A stretch of DNA of 64,000 nt from Chlamydomonas sphaeroides (Eukaryota > Chlorophyta > Chlorophyceae > Chlamydomonadales > Chlamydomonadaceae), in the NCBI GenBank assembly GCA_001662425.1, contig BDDC01000074.1, positions 60,614-124,613 of the forward strand. The letters run 5' to 3'. Positions 24,301-33,704 of this stretch are shown here, piece after piece. The notes under the pieces were generated by a model. The model was not told where the DNA came from. It saw only the letters and a program-made list of their open reading frames with translations, and searched no databases. Position numbers and translations under genes: made by a program. Position 1 is the first letter of the stretch, and the number at the start of each line of letters is the position of its first letter.

Positions 24301-26341
24301 TCGAAGATGCGGTACTTGGCAAACGTGAACACGCCGTTCCGGAAGTAGGGGAACGCCAGCGCCCAGGCTTGCGGCTGGTCGGGCCCCACATAGACCTTGG
24401 TGCAGTACAGTCCGGCCGTACGGATGACGTCATCCGGCAGGCGCCGCACCTCTCGCAGCCACGCCAGGGCGGCTGGGTGCAGGGAGCTAAAGTAGGGGTC
24501 CTGTGGGAAGAGGGGAAGAGAGGGAGGCAAAGGAGTCGGGTGAGGGAGGCGAACGTGAGAAGTTCGGCTGTGGGGCGTGCGGGACAAGCCTGGCGGGCCG
24601 TGTGCCCGGCCTGCCTACGGACTGGACCGGATCGGACCGAACGCACCTCCTCGTCATACTCCGGCCCCTTGACCGGCTGGAACACCGGCAGCGTGTACCG
24701 CTTCTGCTTTCGGATGGCGGCCGCGCGCGCCTGCGGCCGGGGGGAGTTGGCAGTTGGCAGTTGGCGGGCACGGCTCGGCGGCCGGTCCTGTGTGCCGCCC
24801 TGCCCTGCGTGGCCCCTGCACGACACTGCGAGCAGCCCCTGCAGCGGCCCTGACCCACCCCCGGCACTCACAATCACTTTCTGCAGCAGCTCCGAGTCTG
24901 GCAGGTACCGCGGCGTCGTGGCAAAGCTAGACCCCAATCCGTCGTCAACGTACGACGTTGGCCCAACGTCCACGTACGACGTTGGCCCGTCGTCGCCGCC
25001 GCCGCCTCCCTCTTCCGCCGCCGGCGTGCCAGGCGCTGCTGCCGCACTGGGCCCCGGCGCCGCCGCGGCCGCCGCCGTCGGTCGCTCAGCGGCGCGCTCC
25101 GTGGCTTGGGCCTCGCGCCGGGCCGGGCCGGCCGATGGCAAGGGACCGGCGGAGCGGGGTTGCTGCTGTGACAAATCAACAGCGGCGCCGTTGCCGCTGC
25201 CGTTGCCGTTGGCAGGTGGCGTTGACGCCAGGGACCCAAACGCGCCCAGCGGCGGCACCGCCGGGCGCGGCGCTGCTGGCTGCTGCCACTGCTCCGAGGC
25301 AGCCCCGCCAGGGCCCCGGCCACCACCAGCGCTGCGGTTCTGCTGCTGCTGCTGTTGCACGCGCGCGGCTGCGATCTGTTTGTCCCGCTGCTGCTGCAGG
25401 GCGGATGCGATCTGCTGCTGCCGGGCAGCCTCGCCCGGCCCTGCACCGCCGCCAGCGCCACCACGCGGCCCGCCGTCGTCGTCGGCGCCTTCAGCGCCGC
25501 TCCCGGACGGCCCCGGCGGCGGCAACGGCGCGTCAGCGGGCAGCGGCGGCGGCCCGACGGCTGCCTCAGCAGGCTGCTGCTGCGGCGGCAAGTTTGGATC
25601 CCCAGCTGCCGCTGCGGCGGCGGCGTGCTGCGCTCCGTGCTGCTGCCCCGGCGGCGGCGCCGCCGGGCTCGACGGCCCCAGCAAGCCGCCGCCGCCGCCG
25701 TACATACCCTGCGAGTCCGTGAGGCCATCCGGCTGCAAGTACATGCCACCGAGGACGCTGCCCACCGTCCGGTCCGAAAGGTCAATGGCGGAGGGCCCGG
25801 CGGCGCCGCCGACGGCGCTGCGCGTCGTCGGCCCTGGCGCGCCAGCGGTGCCGCTGCCTGGCCGCAGGCCGGGCGGTGGCGGCGAGGCCCCGGGCCGCGG
25901 CGCTGTGCCGGGCTGTGGCGCACGTGCCAGCGGCGTCAGGGCTGCACCCGACCGCGCCCTCGCCGGCGGCGCCGGCGCGCTGCCCCGGGCGCTTTGGCTG
26001 GCCGAGGGCGGCAAGCCAAGCAGCTTGCGGTGCCTTTCAACCTCGGCCTGCACATCCTTGTCGAGCACGCTCTTGGGCAGCTTGCGACACAGCCGCCTCG
26101 TAAAGTGGCTGTCGACGTTTTTGTCGCTGAGCTTGTCTCCGCAGAGCCGGCACTCGCACTTGGGGCGGGCCCTCAGCGGCTCGTCAAAGTCGCCAGAGGC
26201 GCAGACAGTGAGCGGCAGGCGACCGCGGCGCCCACGCGCGTGTGGCCAGGGGGCGCAGCCCTGAGGCCTGCACCCGCCGCCGGAGGCCGCCGCGCACGCG
26301 GCGGACGACGGCAGCGCCGAAGCGCCGCTAGGCTGAGCCAT
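18341..26341 (-). CDS. TWINKLE-type organellar DNA helicase/primase with long low-complexity N-terminal region and C-terminal tail
   Basis: Seventeen exons (minus): 26341-24872, 24730-24647, 24500-24258, 24074-24003, 23605-23527, 23085-22934, 22654-22527, 22172-22109, 21813-21712, 21540-21429, 21247-21091, 20864-20688, 20345-20088, 19895-19814, 19670-19606, 19359-19222, 19004-18341; 1349 codons. TWINKLE, related to phage T7 gp4, unwinds and in plants also primes organellar DNA. Visible: TOPRIM motifs IIIVEGEMDKLAL (about 624) and FILATDNDTAG (about 708); RecA-type helicase with Walker A GIPNSGKSEW (836-845), GLVIDPYNELD (952-962), HVWFVAHPRQ, SGSAHWYNKTDNG and KVRNKEVGRQGQCYLVYD, all as in plant TWINKLE. 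The usual N-terminal primase zinc ribbon is not visible. Instead a CRLCG..H.....C cluster lies near residue 65, followed by about 400 Gln/Ala/Pro/Gly-rich residues. The last exon adds a 220-residue tail. ATG at 26341 has the best context and gives a plastid-like leader; in-frame ATGs at 26479 and 26596 are alternatives. Confidence 0.9.
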
Positions 26342-28329
26342 GGCAGGCGCGTGCGGGGCCAGGCTGCAGCCAGAGATGCTGGCTCCGCTTAGCACAGCTG
26401 TGCATGCGGCGATGATGCAGCAGCTGTGTGATGCTGGTGACGCGCTGTTGCTGCGACTGCGGGCGGCTGCGGCCAGCATCGGGTGCAGCGGCCGTGACAC
26501 GAACGGCGGGTGCACGGACAGGCCCGCACGGCCCCAGATGCCGAGCGCGGCGCAGCTCTGCTGGCGATGGATGCCATCTGCGCTGCCCGCAAGCATCGCG
26601 TGAGCGGGGCAGCACCACGAGATGACTTTGCGAGAGGCCCCGGGCGGGCCCCGGCAGACGTCACACCGCCAGGCCGCACGAGAGCTGTGTCCCTAGTCGG
26701 TAAGAAGTGTCGGTAGCGCCTCGCGTGAGGGCTCCTGTTGCCGCCGCACCTCCGCCCACAAAGCCTGCAACGCCAGCCGCAAATGCTGTACCGCTGTAGT
26801 TATGTTATCGATTTGGTCTCGCTATGCTAAAAATAGCTTAGCGGCGGCTATTCTCGACCAATTCCTACAATGCCTTTGCGTGTAGGTTCGCGAAGCGCGT
26901 GCGTGTCCAGTGCCTTGTCTGCAGTACAGGGTATGAAGGCGCGTGCGGATGTGTATGCTGGGACGCGGTCAACGACGCATCGCAGGCGTGTCGCGCCCGC
27001 CCAACTCCGGGCAGCCCAAGGGGCTCATAGGACGGCTTGCGGCTGCGCGGCGCAGCTGGAGCCTCCTGGGCCGCACACTTGCTTCAGTGCTGCTCGTTAA
27101 CCTTTGGACTGCGTCCTGCTCCGCCTTGGAGTTCTCGGCCCATCCAGTTGACCACACCCATGCGCAAGAGTCACGCCCACCTCGCCCCCTTACAAGGGAC
27201 GTCGGCCCATGCTTATTGCGGTGGCCGTCGTAGATTTATTGACTAGGACCGCCAGCATTCCCCCCGCCAGCCCCCGAGGCGCGCCCAGCGAACGGCCACC
27301 AACCAACACACCTGAGACAGCGCCCCGCCCAATCCACCGCCCCTGTCCACATAATGCCGGCCCTGCCACCGGCCACCCAGCCCCGGAGGCCAAGGAGCCA
27401 TCGAATGCATCAGTGCATACCCCGCACCGCGCGCCGCAATGTGGCGACGCGCGCGCGCCCCTGCACGAAACGCCGCTACCGTACCGTACGCCGCGACCAA
27501 GCCAAGCCCCCCGCAACCCAAATGCGTTGAATACCCAACCCCTGGCCGGCAACGGCGCCGGCAGGCCATAGCACCCACCTCTCAAGACGCGCCGTACACA
27601 CCTCGCCCCACGCCCTCGAGCGCAGACACCCCCGGGCGCCCTCCCGCAAACGTCGAGCGGCAGCAATGGCCACCAATCGTCACCCACGCAGACAAGCCTG
27701 GGGTTTAGGGCGCATCGCCCACCCCGCCCCACTTGACATGACCCACACGGCAGCGGTACAGCCCGCGAGCCCGTCCGCGCATCACGGCGCTTAGCCATCA
27801 GTCGACAAGCCGGAGAGCGCTCATGCGGCTCCCACGGCACCCAAAGCCGCGAGCCCCAGGGCGCCGAGCCCTCATCGGGCCCCAATCCAGACCAACACAA
27901 CACAGCAGTCACCCGCTCACCGCCGGACGGTACGGCCCACACCTGCTACTGCGCCCACGCGAAGGAGTGTCGTACCGCGCCGTGCGGCACCTTGCCAATT
28001 GGCTACCGTACCAGCGCCGCTTGCTGTCACGCGGCCGCGCGCCCCAAGTGACCGGCCTCGACGAACGCGTCAAAAAGATACATGGGTCGGGTTGGGGTCA
28101 GGTGGTGTGTCAATCAACTGATCACGTTGCCAACCCTCCATAAGCTGCTGCTGGCGCGGCTGTAGCTCTGTCCGGCGGCAGATCCGCGGCGGGCTGCCCG
28201 GCACAACACCACCCCGCGTGCCTTGGCCGGCTGACCGCCGTTCCGCGCGTGGCATAGCGCAAAAGCAGCTCCCTGCTTCCTCTCTCTTCTCGCCGCGCCA
28301 CAGCCGCCCGACCGCTCGACCGCAGCGCC
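26342..28329. other. Intergenic: TWINKLE 5' region and long 3' UTR of the F-box gene
   Basis: An AT-richer patch at 26790-26880 may be part of the TWINKLE promoter. A 250-codon open frame on the minus strand at 27190-27942 has no domain and a Gly/Arg/Cys-rich composition expected from GC-rich noncoding DNA. I regard it as part of the 3' UTR of the F-box gene. Confidence 0.45.
27190..27194 (-). terminator. Putative poly(A) signal TGTAA for the F-box/LRR gene
   Basis: TGTAA on the minus strand, about 1.1 kb past the stop at 28330. The distance is long but no nearer copy was found. Confidence 0.35.
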
Positions 28330-31300
28330 TCACGGCGACCACTCCACCGCCAGCGCCGGCCGGTGCGGTGGCAGCCCGCCCGGCAGCGCCGCCACCGCCT
28401 CGCCGCCCAGCCGGCCGCAGCCCCGCACCACCAGCAGCCGGCACGCGGTCTGCGCCTGCACCACGAACCGCAGGTCCAGCGGCTGCAGGTCGGGCAGCCC
28501 CAGCAGCTGCAGCTCCGTCAGCCGCGACAGCGGCGCCGTGGCCAGCTGCTGCGGCAGCCGCGGGTCGCAGCCGTGCACCACCAGGCGTCCCAGGTGCGGC
28601 AGCTTCTGCAGCCGCCGCAGCAGGCGCGCGATCTCGTAGCCGCAGCCCTCGCCGCCGGCGCAGGCGTGCAGCTCCAGCGAGCGCAGCGTGGACAGGCCTC
28701 GCAGCTCCTCCACCGCCTTGCGCAGCGGCCGGAACTCCGAGCAGCGCACGAAGGTGAGCGACGACAGCGCTGCGGCACGGGGCAGGGCGGGGCGTGGGAC
28801 GTGAGGGCGAACCGAGGTTCCAGTGGGGCGGCGGCGGGGCGGGTGGATGTGGCGAGAAGAAGAGTTGGGTGTGCGCCTGCCCCGACTGCTCACCCGTCAG
28901 CGACGACAGCGCCTCCACGCCGTGGCCCGGCTTGCCGCCAATGGACAGCACGCGCAGCCCGCCCAGTCCCTGCAGCAGCCGCAGCTGCAGCGTGAGCTCC
29001 ACCGGCATCATCGCCGGCCCCCCGGGCTGGTGTTGATGGTGCTGGTGCAGGACCGGCAGCAGCGGCGGCACCGCCGGCGCAATGACGCCGGCCAGCTCCG
29101 CCGCCGCTGCCGCCGCCGCCGCCGCCGGCACCACAACTTCGTCCGCCAGCACCAGCGGCCCTCCTGCCGCCACCGCCGCCGCCTGCCGGCCCGCCCGGCC
29201 GCCGCCGCCCAGCGCTTCCGGGTCCGCCACCGCCACCGCCGCCGCCAGCACGGCCGTGGGCGGCAGCTCGGCGGTGCCGTGCCCCAGCTCCAGCTCTGTC
29301 AGCCCCGGGAACAGCGCCACGAGCGGCTGCACCAGCTCCAGCCGCTCGCTGCGCAGCGTCAGGCGCGTGAGACCCGGCAGCACCACGCGGCTGGGCGCCA
29401 GCACGCGCAGCCCCGGTGCGTCCAGTGAGGTGAGGCACGGCAGCCCTGCCAGCGCCGCCAGGTCGGCCTCGCCCAGCAGCTGGCCGGGCCCAGGCGGGCG
29501 CAGCAGCGTCAGGGAGCGCAGCGGCACGGGCGCCTGCAGCGCGCGCAGGATCTGCGGGAGCGGGGAGGCAAGGCATGGGCAGGGCGGTACTCGGCAGGAG
29601 GTCCTCTGCTCGACCGGCTGCCGGGCCCAGTCCCCCAAGCCCCACGCCAACGGGGTCCCCCACATGCAGGACCCTGCCCCAACCTCCCACGCTAGCTGGC
29701 ATCCAAGCCCTCAAGCCAAGCCCAGGGCCCGCTTGGACCCCAGCCCCCAGCCCTCCCCCCCCGCCCGCCTGCTGTAGCGCCGCCTGACCGACGAGGACCC
29801 CGCCCCTAGCGCCCGGCCCTGCGAGCGCACCAGCCCCACAGCTCCCACCGCAGCTCCACCGCCCTCCAGGTGCAGCCCCGCCTGCTCCGCCGCCACTGGT
29901 GCCCCATCCCCCGGCCCCCGGCCCCCGCACCTGGTGCAGTGCCGCCTGCTCCGCCGCCGCCTCCTCGCGGTACGCCAGCTCCAGCGCCGCCAGCCGCCGC
30001 AGGCAGGAGAACCAGCCCGCGTGGTGCGCCAGCGGCCGCACGCCGCACACCGCCAGCGACACCGCGCCCAGCTGCGGCACGCCGCACAGCGCCTGCAGCG
30101 CCGCGGGGCTGCGCACCGGCAGCCCGCGGCCCGTGAGCTCCACCGTGCAGTCGGGCCGCAGCTCGGACAGCACTTGCAGGGCCGCCACCACGGGCGCAGA
30201 GTCGGGCGGCGAGGCGCCGCAGAGCGCGCAGGAGACGCAGCGCGGCGCGGGCAGGGGCGCGTGGGGCGTGGACGGGGAGGCGCCGGGCGAGGGCGTGGGC
30301 GAGGGGGAGGCCTTGGCGGCGGCGGCGGCGGCCTTGGCCGCCGCGCGCGCGGCGGCGGAGCTGCGGCCGCCGGGGCCCGCGGTGCCGTGCTGGAGCAGGC
30401 AGCGCCAGGGGACGCGAAGCGTCACGTCGCCTGTGCCCAGCGAGCTGACCAGGCCGGCCCAGACGTCGCGCTGGATGGCAAGGCCCGTGCAGCGGCTGAG
30501 GTCCAGCAGCGCTATGCCGGCCAGGTGGCCGCAAACAGACCAGGAGACAAAGTCGCGCAGGCACTCGGGCCCCGAGGCATAGGGCGCCAGGCGGCTGGAG
30601 GGCGGCCGCTGGCGCCGGCCGCGCGGCAGCATCGGCCAGCCCGCGCCGGCGTCGGCGGAGGAGCCGGGGCCCGGGCCGGCGGGCCCGGAGCCGGAGCCGG
30701 AGCCGCGGGCGGGGGGCCCTGGCGCTAGGAGCGAGTGGTGGGTGTCGGAGGCCATAATGAGCTGCAGTTGCGTGAGGCTGGGGTAGATGGAGTCGAGGCG
30801 GTGCGAGGCGAGGCGCCACGTGCGCGGCGACATGTCCAGAGCGAGCACCAGCTTGTGGGTGCGGGCCGCGACCTGCCGCGGAAAAGGGGTGGGTTGTTGA
30901 CTGGTAAGACGCTTACCTAAGTGTTGGCGGGACAGAAGTGGGATGGCAGCAGGCGCCGGTGCCGGCAGCCGCCCCCGCAGCTCTCCCCCCCCCCCCCCCG
31001 GCCNNNNNNNNNNNNNNNNNNNNNNNNNNNNNNNNNNNNNNNNNNNNNNNNNNNNNNNNNNNNNNNNNNNNNNNNNNNNNNNNNNNNNNNNNNNNNNNNN
31101 NNNNNNNNNNNNNNNNNNNNNNNNNNNNNNNNNNNNNNNNNNNNNNNNNNNNNNNNNNNNNNNNNNNNNNNNNNNNNNNNNNNNNNNNNNNNNNNNNNNN
31201 NNNNNNNNNNNNNNNNNNNNNNNNNNNNNNNNNNNNNNNNNNNNNNNNNNNNNNNNNNNNNNNNNNNNNNNNNNNNNNNNNNNNNNNNNNNNNNNNNNNN

Positions 31301-31569
31301 NNNNNNNNNNNNNNNNNNNNNNNNNNNNNNNNNNNNNNNNNNNNNNNNNNNNNNNNNNNNNNNNNNNNNNNNNNNNNTGTCCTTCGGCCTACCTGCAGGT
31401 AAGTCTGCCGGCATGTCAGGCGCAGCGCCTTCAGGTCCGGCACGTCCAGTTTGCCGAGAATCGTGTCGGCTATTTGTGGTGGCAGTCCAAAGAGCCAGTC
31501 CCGCTGCTGCACCTGCTGCCAGAGCACCGGACACGGTCCTCCTCGCTGTGCAAGATCGCTTCCGCGCCC
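28330..31569 (-). CDS. F-box / leucine-rich-repeat protein (5' end unresolved, gap in intron)
   Basis: Exons (minus): one ending at 31393, then 30872-29931, 29551-28894 and 28769-28330 (stop); the last three join in frame. The first exon carries an F-box-like segment, LFGLPPQIADTILGKLDVPD followed by LKALRLTCRQTYLQ. The later exons contain irregular leucine-rich repeats (LRSLTLLRPP, LTRLTLRSERLELVQ, LTELELGHG, LSSLTFVRC, LRSLELHAC, LGRLVVHGC, LTELQLLGLPDL) interrupted by Ala/Gly/Pro spacers. F-box proteins link substrates to Cullin/SKP1 ubiquitin ligases through the F-box and recognise them through the repeats; the target here is unknown. Such F-box/LRR genes are numerous in volvocine algae. 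I could not place the start codon: no in-frame ATG precedes the F-box in its exon, and candidate upstream exons with ATG at 31838 or 31743 do not splice with a strong acceptor. The 374-N gap at 31004-31377 falls inside the first intron shown. Confidence 0.7.
31004..31377. other. Assembly gap (374 N) in F-box gene intron
   Basis: A run of N bordered by a run of C on its left side. It lies between the donor at 31392 and the acceptor at 30873 of the F-box gene, so little coding sequence should be lost, although a small extra exon could hide in it. Confidence 0.95.
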
Positions 31570-32615
31570 TCGGCCGCGCCGAAGCTGTGAACGCAAGCTG
31601 TAATTGTAGGGCGTAACACAGGGTATTGAAAGGACACATTGGGGGTACGCACAGCTCAAGGAAAATGACGCTGCATGCGTTGCGACTTTAGCGTCCGCTT
31701 CTTAATAGGCTGGGCGACGCGCTCACCTATCTCCAGTACCATCGTCGTGACGTCTGCGTGCGCGGCGCACAGCGCCGACCAACAGCAGCAGCACTGCGCT
31801 GCAGGCGCTCGCCGCAAGCGTCGTCCTTCGGCGTCCACGCACCCAGCTTACAATCTCACGAGGCTTGCCAGCCATAGCTCGCAGCGGGCGCGGAGCCGAC
31901 AGTTGCTGACGACTGCAGCACGCAGCACCAAGGCGTTCCCGCCGACGCGGCCTACATGGCCGGCCCTGCCCTACTTTTCATGCACGGCTCAAGATACACC
32001 GATATGGCTAAAGCTCGCAGCGAGCGCCGACGTCAAGAGTTAGAACTGTCGATGCCGACGCTTGGAGCTTCTGCACGTTTGTGCCTGCTGCTAGCGTGCG
32101 TCTGGGATGGATGGCTGCGCACGGGTTGCGTCTGTGCGGCACACTCGCCCTGATGGCCAGCGCACAACCGTTTGCGCTATACGACGTCAACCGCCAGCTC
32201 ACGAATCCGGGGCGGGCCTGCCGCCGCCGCCAGCACGGCCGGGGGGTCACCCCACCACTACCTAGCGTCATTACCGCCACAGTCTGTCCTCGCTCGACTG
32301 GCAGCCCGGGGCAGCCGCATTTGTCAGCCCCTGCACGCTGCCGCCGCCGCTCCGCCGCATTCCGCCGCCGCCGTCGCGATGCCGAAGGGAGACCCCCTGA
32401 TTGAGACCTCGCCCCTGTCCGTATCATGGATTTGGCTCCCCTGGCCGCTGCTGCTCAAACGCCCCCGTGGCCGTGCGTCGGCGCCCTGTCCCTGGCAGGC
32501 CCTGGCGGATCCATCCCTGGTCCCCATCGAGCTCCTGCTGGTCCCTCCCGTCTCGTCTCCCTGCCGTCGTCGCGCACTGCCACAGTGCTGATGCGTGGCT
32601 CAGGTCCGACTATGG

Positions 32616-32620
32616 TTACA
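32616..32620 (-). terminator. Putative poly(A) signal TGTAA for the ATX-like gene
   Basis: TGTAA on the minus strand about 1.1 kb past the stop at 33705. Positional assignment only. Confidence 0.35.
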
Positions 32621-33663
32621 ACTCGTCACTCCGGGTCTTGGACCCACGCTCGCCGCCACCGCTGCAGCTCGCCCACAGGTCCAAAGCCGGCCGGCCGCCT
32701 CCCGCCGCACCAGGCCCCCTCGCTCACCACCACACCGGCAACACAGCCCCCTCAACCGCCCAACACGCGCGCGCGCGCACGCACACGGCCGCCGCGCCAG
32801 TTCGTAGGTATCGCCCACCCGCCCACCCGCTTCTTCCTCGCATCACAGGCCCTGCTCTCCTCCCTGCCCTACCCGCCACTGCACATCCTGCACGCCCATC
32901 CCAGTCTTCCTCCGCAACGCCGCACAGCTAGCTCTATCTAGCAATGCAAGATGCCTACAGGTTCCTCGATCCCGGCCGCCGCACTCTACATCCCCTGTCT
33001 AAGTCGGCGCCCGGCCGCCTCGCTTGCCCAGGTTGCGCTATCCCGGCGCGCGGAGCTGTGCCCCGTCGCCCGCCCCTATCTGATAAGCCAACGCAGCCCT
33101 GCCTTGCCTAGTCGTGCATGCCCGATGAGCGCATGCCCTGTCCTATCCGGCATGCCGTATCAGCGCCCGCACACAATGGCAGCCAGCCCCAATGGGCGTC
33201 AATTGGCAGCCGTCAGCAGCTGTCAGCGCACGGGGCAACCGCACTGGCCATGCCTGGGCCTGCGCTGTGAGCCTGCAACGGAATGCCAGCTGCAGCGCGG
33301 TCCGCCCAGGGTGTACCCACGCATAACTCGTACTTGCCCCGCAGTGCGCCCCTGCCTGAGCAGCACACACTCGCCCTGTCACCACCCCACACCATTCTCA
33401 ACCCCTGGCACAGCAAGCCGCAGCGCCCGTGCAGGTCGACTGCAGCACGTGTGCTGTTCAGGTGCGCTCGCCAGCGCCTTGACATCCTCGTTGTTGCAAT
33501 CTTCATCCTTTGATGCCAAGGCGCTGGCGGACGCGCTCCAACCCATCCCCTTCTGCGGACCGCTCGCCCAGAGCCTCTCGCTCCCACCCATCCCAGCAGG
33601 CGCTGCCCCGCCCTGCGTGCTCCTGCCGCCGAGTACGCCCATGCCGGGCGCCCGTCACGACAG

Positions 33664-33700
33664 GGGCCCACAAGGGCCCACAAGGGCCCACAAGGGCCCG
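33664..33700. repeat. 10-bp tandem repeat (GGGCCCACAA) just after the ATX-like stop
   Basis: About four copies of gggcccacaa adjoin the stop codon of the ATX-like gene, in its 3' UTR. The unit contains the palindrome GGGCCC. Confidence 0.8.
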
Positions 33701-33704
33701 GCGC

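Larger units (their letters stand above)
31570..33704. other. Intergenic: F-box gene 5' region and ATX-like 3' UTR
   Basis: No convincing coding region. The left part should contain the F-box gene's first exon and promoter, the right part the 3' UTR of the ATX-like gene. ORFs of 100-250 codons here are short-lived in every frame and without motifs. Confidence 0.45.

Noticed and set aside
23985..26264. 759-codon open frame on the plus strand
   Set aside because: It is antisense to the long TWINKLE exon 1. Low-complexity GC-rich coding DNA leaves several frames open; no domain is present.
27190..27942. 250-codon ORF on the minus strand
   Set aside because: No domain, no clear exon structure; it lies where the 3' UTR of the F-box gene is expected.
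31656..31838. First exon of the F-box gene with ATG at 31838
   Set aside because: Its donor leaves one base, and only weak, purine-preceded acceptors would restore the F-box frame. Left unresolved rather than modelled.
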